Positions 1 to 12,100 of a stretch of DNA of 64,000 bases are shown here, in pieces; the stretch's first letter is position 1, and the number at the start of each line of letters is the position of its first letter. A program made the translations under genes and the position numbers. The notes under the pieces were generated by a model. The model did no database searches. It was given only the letters and a program-made list of their open reading frames with translations, and was not told the DNA's origin. Origin of the DNA: Crotalaria pallida (taxonomy: Eukaryota; Streptophyta; Magnoliopsida; Fabales; Fabaceae); the NCBI GenBank assembly GCA_037953625.1, contig CM075655.1:10930001-10994000 (forward strand), given 5' to 3'.

Positions 1-1207
1 GGATGTTAATCATCTTCTGCTCTCGATTCCGAGCAGATGCAGTAGTTGCGTATGACATGCTAACAAAGTGTTCTGGTCGAGTGTTTTCTCGAGTCGCTCT
101 AGTAGGTTCACTCCTGAAATTGGGGGTTGCCCCTCTGGATCCATGGTAAGGCTGGGATTGTGGTGTCGAGTTTCTTTGGGCGGAACATGCCTGGTCAGTG
201 GCTGCAGAATCTTGGCCATGGTTCCTCATAGTCTCAGTTGAGCGTGCGGTATTACGGGTTAGGGGAATTGCACCGCTAGAATCTCCATGTGTGGATCTTA
301 CAGAATAAGGGCCACTGTGAGTCCTGGAAGGAGGCGGTGGTGGTGGTGGTGGGAGTAGATCCATCGATGGAAGCGGGTTTGCAGGGGGTGAGTGTGGTGG
401 TTGAGAATTCGCCTCACGGTTATGGTTTAAATGATCACGCAGATCGTTAGTGAGTGGGTTTGGAGATCTACGGGGTCTACCTCGATTGCGTCTGATGCGA
501 CCCCGATGGTCCCCAACGTTGCTTCTGGTATTAACCATGGTGGTGGTCATAGTGATATGTTAATTGTTCCCCACGGACAGCGCCAATGTAGTGTTCTGGA
601 CTGAGAACGACCTTGTGGTTATGGAAGAACCAGAGGTCTGATCCTAATCGAGTTTTGATGTAGGACTTCGTAGGATTTCTGAATATCCAGTTGAGATAAA
701 CAGGGTTTCCCTAGTCAACAAAGTGTGTGGTTGTGTCAACTTAGGGATGGAGAGAACGTACCTTAGCCCCTATAGCATGGTGGTTCTTATAGGGGATTAC
801 CTGATTCATGTATCCTGTGGGCTTTCTGATAAGGCCCGTGAGAAGGAAGTGTTTGGATAGGATTTGTAAAGGCGTTGATAAGATAGCCTTTGTAAATCTT
901 GTGACGGATAAACACTAACTTTTATCCCATGTTTAACCGAGCTGTGCGGGAATATAGGAGTGGTGGTTAGACCATTGGGACCGTATCTAGTTCTGATAAG
1001 GATGAAGATCCTGTGCTCGGTTCTGATTCTGTAAGCCTGTAATTCACTCAAATGTCCCTAGCTCGATGTATTGTGAATCCGACCAGATTGTGGTCCCTAG
1101 CTCGGTGTACTATGAATCCGACCAGATTGTGGTCGGAGCTCTTAAACTCAGTACTTAACTGGTCGGTGCAAAGTTGATTCGGTAGGACTGGAGCCAGGTC
1201 CACTACA
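1..1207 (-). mobile_element. LTR retrotransposon, 5' end (LTR, primer-binding site, gag start)
   Basis: On the minus strand this is the beginning of an LTR retrotransposon that runs off the left edge. The LTR is 587-1207 (621 bp) and has perfect 7-bp inverted ends, TGTAGTG and CACTACA. Two bases inside it lies a primer-binding site (about 568-585, minus-strand TGGCGCTGTCCGTGGGGAA) resembling the tRNA-Asp type used by Tat/Athila Ty3-Gypsy elements. A gag-like frame follows at 550-2. The lineage call rests only on the PBS and the gag start, so it is probable rather than proven. The outer target duplicate would be AGTAT (1208-1212), but its partner is outside the window. Confidence 0.8.
2..550 (-). 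CDS. gag-like polyprotein N-terminus (partial, runs off window)
   Basis: Open frame of 183 codons from ATG at 550 to the window edge with no stop. An alternative in-frame ATG at 538 gives the typical retroelement start MVNTRS. The visible part is disordered and basic/proline-rich: an RGRIRRNRGRPRR stretch near residues 16-30 and a run of eight prolines near residue 65. This resembles the variable N-terminal part of plant Ty3-Gypsy gag. No zinc knuckle or capsid domain is reached. It starts about 20 nt inside the PBS, as expected for gag. Function in the live element would be capsid formation; whether this copy is intact cannot be judged. Confidence 0.6.
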   Translation of the reverse strand, partial: MTTTMVNTRSNVGDHRGRIRRNRGRPRRSPNPLTNDLRDHLNHNREANSQPPHSPPANPLPSMDLLPPPPPPPPSRTHSGPYSVRSTHGDSSGAIPLTRNTARSTETMRNHGQDSAATDQACSAQRNSTPQSQPYHGSRGATPNFRSEPTRATRENTRPEHFVSMSYATTASARNREQKMINI

Positions 1208-1397
1208 AGTATACAAAATTTAAATTATTAACAACCCATACATTACACGAGATAAGAGCCAATAAATAATATATTTGAAGTATTAAATAGTAATTTATAT
1301 GGAAAATGCTTGTGAAGATATTAAAAATGGTTTATTATTATTATAAAAAGATGTGATTTTTAAAATTTTCGAGAAAGTGATTAATGCTAACTTAATA

Positions 1398-1675
1398 CTC
1401 CCTCCGGCTTGAAATATAAGCAACAAAAAACAAATGGTTTAAAATATAAGCAAAATTAACCAGCTATCTTAAATTTTATTTCATTCCCAATGCAACTTTC
1501 CTAAAATATTCCTTGAAAATTGTTATTTTATTTAATTTTTGTTTCATTTCCAATGCAACTTTCTTAAAATACCTCTATTCTTTTATAAATTTAAGAAAAT
1601 TAAATACAATCAACTAACCTTCTTAATAAGCGCAACGCAAATTTAGTTAATTTTGCTTATAATTCGAGCTGGAAT
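1398..1675. mobile_element. MITE with CTCCCTCCG-type terminal inverted repeat
   Basis: Starts TA/CTCCCTCCGGCTTGAAATATAAGC and ends with a degenerate inverted copy (gcttataattcgagctggaat). Internal AT-rich arms repeat 'gcaactttc...taaaat' blocks. Stowaway/Tc1-mariner-like because of the TA target and CTCCCTCCG end. It sits about 155 bp upstream of the PHYLLO TATA box. Confidence 0.65.
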
Positions 1676-1830
1676 AACATTGAACACAATTTATGATTAG
1701 CACTATAAATTTCTTTGGAAGACGAATTATAATAAGGTGGAAAAAAGTGACATAAGTGAGGAAAGTGATTAGGCAGGTAAAAATATCCATCCCTTTGAAT
1801 CAAGTGGACTCACCCACCGAAAATATTGCA

Positions 1831-1838
1831 TATATAAA
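1831..1838 (+). promoter_or_regulatory. Putative TATA box of PHYLLO
   Basis: TATATAAA, 62 bp upstream of the chosen ATG at 1900, the only good TATA motif between the MITE and the ATG. A start about 30 nt downstream would give a short 5' UTR of about 30-40 nt. Inference from position only. Confidence 0.5.
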
Positions 1839-1899
1839 TCAATTGATTGATGACCGCAGGCTTTATCACTGTGTCACTCTCATTCTTATCACCTTATCC

Positions 1900-4800
1900 A
1901 TGATTTTGCATGCACCGCTTCCGCTCCAATCCGCGAGCCTCACCAATGGCGATGCATTCTTTCTCCTTCCTCCGTTCCATTCTTCTTCTACTACGGCGTC
2001 GTTCGCTATGCCTGGAGTTCGGAGAGTGTCGCATAGGGTTGAGGCTGCCGGAACAGGTGGAGGAGTTAGGTTTGACGCTCCGGTGGTCGTAACCGGCGAG
2101 GTCGCAGAAATGGAGGTGGTTTTCGAGCATTGCGTCACACGGACTCTGCCTCCGGCGTTGACGTTGGAGGAAGGTCTTGAGAAAATGAAGGAAGCTCTTC
2201 AAATGTTGAAGGCTGCTCGGCCTCGCTGCTCCACTGGATTCCTTAGGTTTCAGGTATTTCTCTTTCTGTTCCTCATTGTCTGCGGAGTTTTTTTTCTTCT
2301 TTCGGTTACTGCGAGCTTTACTGGTGTCATTTTTCACAATCTGTGCGTGCTTTTTTTAGGGGAATCGTTGTTGTTGTTGTTATTTTTGTTATGGAAAGTT
2401 AAGTGAATGTGCAATTGATTGTAATTCAAATATACAAACATGTCTCAAACTAGCCTCGTGCTTGAAGGGGCAAGGTTGAGTACCAGTGACGGATCTTCAC
2501 ATGCAATTTAGGGGGTGCGGTTGAAAACATCAATCAAAAGTATTCTTTTCTGTCTCACTTTTAAGAAAAAAAACTAATTTCACATATATTAAAAAAGTCG
2601 TTGAATGTATTTAATTTTTTCAAATTCATAAAGAAATAGACTATTTTAGTAAATTTACATTGGGAATGAAACAAAAAGTTAAATGGTTCAACTACTTTAT
2701 AATGATTTTTTAGAAATAATTGTATTGGGAATAAAAAATTAGTTAATTTTTGCTTATATTTAATACCACTAGTTGAGTATTTTTTTTTTTTAGCTTATGA
2801 ATGAGACTAGATGGAATATATGGAGAACAATGATAAGAGTGTAAACAAAATTATGATAAAATCAAATTTCAAATATTTGTAATTAAAAATTTGCATTCAA
2901 TAATAAGGGAGCTTGATTTAGTTCAGTAGTTATGTGCTTGGCCATTTGCTTTCAAGCTGAATGTTATTCTTACTACCTCAAGTTTGTGCCAAATACAACT
3001 TTTAGTAATAATAAAATGAATCATTAAATATAAAAGAAAGAGAGTCTGAGCTTGGTGGGTTCGAAACCGGTACCACCGGTACTATTACGTGACTGCACGT
3101 TGCCGCTAGGCCAGCCTCATGCTTGTGCCAATGAGCCGCACTAATATGTATATATTTTAAAAATCTCAGGGAGAGCAAAAGCTCCCACCTGCTCTTGAGA
3201 AGGTCCGTCACTGTTGAGTACAGCTGTCCTCATCGGACTTCATCAAGTGGAAGCATCATGCAGTCAGTTGCATTAAAGAATAGAAATTATTTTATTTTGG
3301 GTTTCCAAAGTATCCACCCGCGCAACTAGGTGACTAATCCTTTCGACATTGTCGGCACTTTTCGAGGTAGTCTCCCCGCGAGGCCTATTGTATTCGCAAG
3401 AGCTTGTGATCGAACCCCCAACCACTTGCTTAAGTAATAACAAATCCCTTACCATCTGTTCTAGCCTCCACTAGTAGAAAATTATTTTATTGATTCTATA
3501 TTTATAGACTGCAAACATGTATTATACATTATGATGTTCAAGTATTTAATTATAAGCTGATATAGGTTACGTGACATAAAAAGAAGAATGTAGAATTAAT
3601 TAAGTTAATTCATATAGTAGACAAAACAAAATATATGGATGAGGGAGGGGACCAGGCCCACGGTTGCCCTCCCTTACTTTTGACCCTGCGTGTATGGAAG
3701 ACAGCTCTGTTTGGTGAGGCAAAAATCACTTTCTGGTATCTTCTTCTCGAAAGGGATTAGTTTCACGCTATCAGCTTGGGTACATTCTTGGTACTCAAAA
3801 AACAAATTGTATGCACATTGCAAAGCGCCAAAGCCAAATTATGAAGTTAATATTCTTGATTTATACTATAAGCTCATCAATGGTTGATGAAATTTGACAA
3901 ATGTTCTGTGTGGTGAAATGTTTGAAGTGCTGCTCTCTTTTGAGTTGTTTCTAAGTGAATGTGGTTATGTTCAGGTGGCTGTGCCGCCAAGTCCTAAGGC
4001 GTTGAGTTGGTTTTGCTGTCAACCAAAGTCAACAGGTGTGTTTCCCTTGTTTTTTGTTTCTAAGAACATGGACAATCCAACTTGTAAGACACTTCATGTG
4101 AATGGAAACCGTGGAGTTTTTGGCATTGGTACCGCTGTTTCTTTTGCACATTCTTCCCATGGAAAGCAGAGTTTGACAAGGAGGTTAGTTCAACCTGATT
4201 TCTTTCTCTTTTGGTCATACTAGAGATTCAAGTTGGTATTTATCAACTCTTGTTAGAATAGAAATGGATGTTACTACAGGTGCTAGAGGAAGAGGAAGGC
4301 CAAGAAAAACTATAAGGCGAAACAATTAAGAAGGATATGAAAATAAATGCTTTATCAAAGAATATGATTTATGATAGACCATCACGCTATCCACTATCCC
4401 GTTTTTGGGGAAGGCTGGGATGCTATGGGATCTGGGATTAACTACAGAGTTGTATATGTTGATGGCATTGTTATATTTAGTTGAGAAGCACCTGCTAATG
4501 GAATATTAGCTGTGGTGTTGGAAATGAAAGATCTTGGAAGACTGGAGCACTTTTTTGGTATTAAATTCGCGTGATCCAAACAACACATTATTATCTCGCT
4601 AAATATGTTCTTGATCTTCTGAAAGAAACCAGAGAGCTAGGTTGTAAGGCTACTGATGTGCCCGTTGAGTAGAATCATAGAAGCTTAATATTAAAGACTT
4701 GTAGGAAAATGAATATACCTGTCCCATATTAGACCATATGCTATCTGTATTGTTAGTCAATTCATGCTTCCTAAGAGCAAGACCATGAACAGAATTCTAT

Positions 4801-6095
4801 AATGTCTTTAAACTATACCTGGAAGAGGATTATTATTTAGAAGAGATGGAATCTACCCATGGAAGTGTATACCATTTTTGAAGATGATGGAGGATCAGTC
4901 ATTGACAGAAGTCATTGACTGAGGGTCAACCTCTGGTTACTGTTTCTGGTTGGTCAAGCTCAGATGCTAATTCGAGCTATGGCTCATGGAGTTCTTAGAT
5001 ACTATGGACTATGGATTAAGATTATATTGGATGATCTTTTAATGAAGTATGAAGCTCCTATGCAACTGTTTTGTGCCTAAATATTGCATTAACATTGGTC
5101 ATAATTCAGTTCAGCGTTACAAGGACTAAAAACATTGTGATAGACTGACAGTTTAGCAAGGAGAAGTTGGATGGTCAACTGATCTCCACAATTCATGTTA
5201 CTTTTCGGTTTCAGTTAGCTGATGTGTTAAATAAGGGGCTACCCTCTAAGAGTTTTCAAGTTCTCATTGTCAAGCCGGGGATGACAGATATCCATTCATT
5301 AGTTGGAGAGGCAATGCTGTAACAGTTCTTCCCATATTAAAGTCAAATGTTTTGTTACACTTGGAAATTGAATGATAAATAAGACATTATTTTGCCTTAT
5401 TTTTAACTTTATTTTATAAAAGTATTTAATAATCTTGGTCTATATATTTGTTGAGAAATGTAAACACAAACAAATTAGTCCAACATCGACTAAAACATGG
5501 TAAGTTGAACAACATATAAGTGAAAAGACCCATGAACCTAATGCCTTAAGGTTTTTGGTTAAGATGTAGTGTTGAGCTCACTTATATAGTAGTTCACTTA
5601 ACCCATTTACAAAACAAGATTAATTCACACCCTCTCAATAACAAATATTTGGACTAAGGGCCTAATACTAAATATACAAATTGTAATATGGTAGCAAAGC
5701 TCAAAGATTCAAGGACCATATAAAAAAACAAGAAAACCTGAACCACCTCAAGTAAAAAGAAGCACAAGCCCAAGCTCCCAAAAATGAATGCTACTTAAAA
5801 GGCCTATGAGGCTCACTCGAAGTAGATGCTCGTGCCAAAAAATTAATGACAAGTCACAACAGGGCCAATTGCCCCAATTGGACTTGAGGGTGAGTGTTGA
5901 GAGATGTAAATACCATTGACTAAAACATGGTATGTTAAACAACATATAAGTGAAAAGACCCATGAACATAATTCCTTGAGGCTTTGTGTCAAAATGTGGT
6001 GTCGAGCCCACTTATATAGTTGTTCATCTAACCCATTTATAAAACAAGATTAATTCACACTCTCTCAATAACAACTTTGGACAAGGGCCTAATAC

Positions 6096-6145
<50 letters not shown>

Positions 6146-9100
6146 AATAAGAATTTTAGTCCCCAAACCCCATTTTTTGTTTTATTCCATTTTTATCCTT
6201 CTCTTCAAACCCTAAACCTCACTTTTCCTTCATCTTCTTACTCTTCTTCTTCTCCTCTCTTCCATTCTCTGCCTTCCTCCGCCACCTTTCTCCTCTGCCG
6301 GCGAACTTGCTTCATCACGCGCTCTGGTCGAAGCTCCAAACTCAACGGAAAAACAAGTGAGCGAAAGAGAGAACCGGAGATAGCGAAAAACGCAGCGGCA
6401 GGAGCGAAGAACACAGCAACAGCGAGTGAGAGAGAAGAGAGGGAGGAACAAAAAATTCAAAATACAAAAAGAACAAAAAACAGAGGCGAAAGAGAGAACC
6501 GGCGCCCTCACCGTTGTTGTCGTTGCGAGGGAAGAGGCGAATGCTGGAGTTGGATCTGAGGGTTTTATCACCGGGGGAGTAGCTTTTACGGCGGCGGCGG
6601 CAGTAGACGAAGACGGAGAGGGCAGCAACGAGGATAGCGGCGGCGACGGATCTGAGGGTTTTATCACCGGGGGAGTAGCTTTTACGGTGGCGACGGAGAC
6701 AATGATGGCGGCAACGAGCTTAGAGGAGGAAGAAGATTTGGTTTTTTGAGAGTGAGGATTGAGGTTTTGGGGAAGAGGATATGGGGTTGTTTGTGTGGGA
6801 AGGTGAAAGGTTTTGGGGTTTGGGGTTAGAGAGGGCATTTAAGACATTTCGCAATAGAATTGGTGTTTGGGGACTAAAATTCTTGTAATAATATTTTAAC
6901 CATACGTTGGACAACGAACGGTTCAGAAATAATGTTAGTCAGTTCTTTTTCATTCAAGTATTTTGTTAACATTTTGAGTTATTATGAACTAACCCAATAA
7001 TTAATTTATTTGTCTGCAGACACATCTCAACCGATTCAACCCATATAGTGGCTTATGGTTTTGTGGATATTTATTTAGATCATGATTCGGTTTCTGTGAC
7101 TTATGATGATGGTTCTTTTTGTTTTTTCATCCCTCAGGTAAAGGTTTATTAGTGATGTCGCCATTAGTTAAATGGACATTGCTGACTATATCTTAGTTTT
7201 TTCTTCCTCTTTGTACGTCTTTCTATTATTCTTTATCGTGTATTTTAATGATCCCACTGTTATAATATTGTTTGATGGTCTCCCAACTAGCTGCTAAATT
7301 GTAAATATTGTCATGCTAGATCGAGTTAGATGAGATGGAATCCGTTTCCATTCTGACCGTGACACTTGCATGGGATGACTTTTCCCCCTCTACTTTTGAA
7401 GAAGCCTTGCATTCTCTCGATGTTTCTCTAAACCAGGTTCCTGGCATGCCTTTATTATATTTTTAAGGTTTATGTTTGGTTTATCTGTCCTATATACCAA
7501 TTAAATGGCCAAAACTTTTGTGCCTTAATTTAATGAACTCATTAGGATGGGGGATGTACTGCAGTGAAACTTTCATTGTTGCTCATTGAACTTCTACCCT
7601 TTCACTTTGTTGAAATATGTAGTTATCTACAGAATATGATGGAGACAATGATGTATATTAGGATGAGTTATTTTATTTTAGAGATAGTGTTAATTATAAT
7701 TTTAGGAATGGTTTAAATAGCAAAATGATCCCTATAAATATTAACACTTTTGAAATTGGTCCTTGTAAAAAAAAGAGTTTTGGTTTTGATCCCTGCATTT
7801 ACAAAACGTTTTGGTTTTGGTCCCTATTATTAAATGTAGATGGAAAACGTCGAAAACATAATGCATTACATTCTGTGACCCATTAAGGATGGTATTCTTG
7901 CATTATTTCTCATCGGTAAAAAGATAACTTCCATTACATAATAGAATCAATTCAAAACCATGACAGTGAAGGGACCAAAACTTATAAAATCTAATAACAT
8001 AGGGACCAAAACAAATTACCAACATAATTATGGGGACCAAAATTTAACAAGAGGGACCAAAATAAAAACATTTTGTAAATGTAGGGACCAAAACCAATTT
8101 TTTTTACAGGGATCAAATTAAAAAAAAATATTTATAGGGACCATTTTGGTATTTAATCCTTTAGGAATTTTAGTTTTAGGAGTGATTTCTTCACTTTAAG
8201 GATTTTAGACTTTTAGTATTATTAGTATAAATAGGACTATTAGGTAGTATTTTGCATCACATTATTATTTCATCAAAACGATATTAGTTTCATACTCCCT
8301 CCGTTTTAGAAACTTTGGCCTTTTAGTTTATTTTCTTGTTTCACAAAGTTTGGCCTTTTACATTTTCAATACACAAACATATTTATTTTTCCAATTTTAA
8401 CCTTTCATATGATCATTTCTCTTACTCCTCATTAATTCTACTTTTATCATCTCTCATCTCTAAACCATTATACATTAATTAATGGACACGCTTACTAATA
8501 AAAATTAAACACTACTACAATTTTCAATAAGGATTAAATAGGGACATTTTGGACAAACCATACATAATATCTACAATAATTAACATTTTCTTAATCTGTG
8601 TGCCCGGGCCTAAAAGGCCGAACTTTATGAAATGGAGGGAGTATTTTTTAGCCTATTTCTTTCATTTATTAGTTTATTATTTATCACATTCTTTTTTTTT
8701 TTTGTTTACATGGGAGGTCTGGGACCAGAACCCATGACCTGGGGAGGGGGAAATCCTAAGTGTCCCTGCAGCCATCAACTGGGCTGTCTTACGCGGACAT
8801 TATTTATCACATTCTATCTCACTTAACGTAGATGTTTACGGAAATCGGCTTCTACTGTACCCGCTACCTTCTTTCATTTTTTAATCTATTTTCTATTTAT
8901 TTATTTATTGAATTCATCCTCTGTTTTATAATAAAATCTATCATGACCCTTCAAAAGCTTACGCTTTGTAGAGTTGGTTCATGATAAGGTTGTCATAATC
9001 GAGATCCTGTATGGGCTCAGGAGGGGGAGGAAATCATGTATCGTGAATTGTAACATGGATTGGAAGTTCACTAAAAACATTATTAAGAACCAACTCTTCC

Positions 9101-12100
9101 AAAAGCTTAAGCTTTTAAGCTTTTAGGTGAAGGCACATGAATGGTTTCACGTAGCTCTTTGAGGTTGAAGCGTGGACTATGCACAGGCCCACCATACCTC
9201 ATGTTGAAATTTTAACTTCTTTTTTTATTTGGAAAAATGGGACAGCTAGGATTGAACACATACGTATCGTGGGCCATCTAAATAGAAGTTGAATTCGGAA
9301 TAAAATGTACTTGATGTTGGCAATATAAATAAATTGCCTAAATAAAATAAACAAAAAATATTACACCCACTTAAATTTTTAGAGACTCGTTGGAGTTATT
9401 TTTTTAATTTTTTTCTCTGAATATTATTTTTCTTTTCTTGTAGTTGTTACAAGATTTTCTTCTTTTCTCTGAATGAAATGCAAGGATGGAAGGATCCTAT
9501 ATATACTAAGTGACACAAACTAATTTGGGTAATGTATGCCGTAACATTTCTTATTCTAAAGGTTAAAATCTAATTATATAAAAGTAACAAACTTCATTTT
9601 TAACAAATGCGGAGAGAACTCGCCAAGTTTAATTTTCAATATCCTCCCTTAAACTTGGCTTCATCATTTCGAGCATATTTTTCAATTTCAAGAACAAATT
9701 AGTTTCAATTTCAAGAACAAATTAGTTTTGAGTGACTCTGTGAAAATTTCTGCTACTTGATTTTCAGAGGGGCAATACTCCACCACAATTTCTTTGTCTC
9801 TGATCAAGTATTAAATGAAATGATGTTCGATGTCAATATGCTTGCTACATCCACGAAACTCCGAATTCTTTGACAAAGCAATTGTTGATTTATTATCACA
9901 AAATATCTTTGTCCGACCATCTTGTTGCTGTTGCAATTCACTCAATATTTTTCTCAACCAATTTGTTGCGGCAGTATACTCTGCCTATGCGGTAGAAAGA
10001 GCAATTACCTGTTTTTTCTTGGAGGACAAGAAAATACTCCTGTGCCAAGATGAAAAGCATAACCCGATGTACTTTTTCGAGTTTCAGGTTCAACGGCCCA
10101 ATCACTGTTTGTGTATCCAATTAACTCAGGCTTATTAGAACTTGAATAAAAAATACCTTCATCGATTGTGCCTTTAATATACCTCAAGATTCTCTTTGCA
10201 ACTTGCCAATGAGATTGTCTTGGAGATTCCATGAACCTGCTTACGAGCCCGACTCCATAAACTATATCAGGTCTTGTGGCAGTCAAGTACCTGAGACTTC
10301 CGACTAACATTCTGAAATGAGTTGAGTTGTCGAGATCGCCATCACTTTCTTTTGCTAGCTTTAGCCTATCTTCAACTGGTGTTAGCATAGGTTTGGAAAC
10401 CTTCATCTTGAATTTCTTTAAAACATGGTTTACATATTTCTTTTGATATATAAAATTTTTGTCAATTGTCTGTTTCACCTCAATGCCTAAATTGTAAGAC
10501 ATTAGGCCCATATTTGTCATGTCAAATTGAGTGGACATGCTTTCCTTGAATTCAGCTAGCAATTTTGAATTAGTGTCAATGAATATCAAGTCATCTACGT
10601 ACAAACACAATAATAAAATCTCCAGCTTTATTTGTTTTAACATATAAAGCATGTTCATAAGGACTTCTGTGAAATCCATTGTTAATAAAATGTGTCAATA
10701 CGTGTCTACCATGCTCTAGGTGTTTGCTTCAATCCATATAATGCTTTCTTTAATTTGTATACCTTATTTCGTCTCCTTGTTTTTGATAACCCGGGGCTGC
10801 TGAATATAGACTTCTTCTTCGAGTACACCATTTAAGAAAGCATATTTCACGTCCAGTTGGAATATTTTCCATTTATTTTGTGCGGCAAGAGAGAGAATCA
10901 TACGTACCGTGTCCAATCTAGCAACTGGAGCGAACACTTCACAATAATCAATGCCAGGTTTCTGCTTGTATCCTTTTGCCACCAATCTTGCTTTATAACG
11001 ATTTACCTCACCATTTGGATTGTATTTTGTCTTATACATCCATTTGACACCAATAGGCTTCTTTCCTTCTAGAAGCATTGTTAACTCCCATGTGTCGTTT
11101 TTCTCAATTGCGTGAATCTCCTCATTCATTGCTTTGTAAGAAGTAAGAAACCAATAGAGCAAGATAAGAGAGAGAAGAGAGAAAGAGATAGAGTAACTGA
11201 ATTTTGTTATTCTATTATTTCATAGAATGAATGATGAGCTAAACTATTACAAGTGAGAGCTATTCTATTTATAGAAAGCTAGGCTGTGTGACTTATTGAC
11301 AACTGTCAGTTAAGCCACACGCCAGCTGGCCTTGGCTGGCATACTAACAACTAACCAATATAAGCTAAGCAAAATACATGCTTCTATTCTATACTCTAAT
11401 ATACCCCCCTGAAACTGAAGTGCCTAAGTTCCTTGAACTACTTTGAGACGTGGCTGTAGCTCTGTGAACCGAACTTGTGACAATGGCTTTGTAAGAATGT
11501 CTGCAGTTTGCCATTTTTAGGGCAAATGACTGACAATAAGTGTGCGTTTCTGCACTTTCTCCTGAACAAAGAACAAGTCAAGTTCAATGTGTTTTGTCTT
11601 GTGATGCAAAACTGGGTTGTAAGCCATAGCAACAGTGCTAGCATTGTCACAATAGACCGTAGGAGTAGTGAATGGAAGTTGAAGTTTTGTGAGTAGTGAC
11701 TCAACCCACATAAGTTCTTGTGAAACAAGAGCTAAACTTCTATATTCAGCTTCAGTGCTGGATCGTGAGAGTGTGTGTTGTTTCTTGGACCACCAAATGA
11801 TCAGATTTGGACCTAGAAACACACAAGCACATGATGTTGATTTCCTGTCATCCTGATCTCCTGCCCAGTCAGCATCACAAAAAGCATGCAGCTTTAAAGG
11901 AAGAGAGGAGGAGGTTGGCTTAGTAGGCCATCAGTGACTGTCCCTTTTAGGTACCTTAGAATTCTCTTCACTGCAGTCCAATGTTCTTCTAGAGGTTTAG
12001 AAAGGTACTGACAAACTTTATTGACACTGAATGTAATGTCTGGCCTAGTAATGGTGGCATATTGGAGAGCCCCAACAATGGACCTGTAGAAGGAAGGTTC

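Noticed and set aside
1894..2337. Long minus-strand frames opposite PHYLLO exon 1
   Set aside because: They mirror the GC-rich coding exon and its transit peptide; Arg/Lys-rich nonsense with no motif.
3018..3475. Functional tRNA genes
   Set aside because: A- and B-box-like motifs occur, but no cloverleaf can be formed and one is flanked by SINE-type TSDs.
3690..4223. Open frames in intron 1 just before exon 2 as extra PHYLLO exons
   Set aside because: The exon 1 to exon 2 junction (RFQ|VAVPP) is already continuous with the homolog; the extra residues match nothing and would need non-canonical splicing.
6230..6838. 202-codon minus frame as a gene
   Set aside because: Lies exactly within a MULE bounded by 9-bp TSDs, reads Pro/Ser/Leu low complexity and contains the internal DNA repeat.
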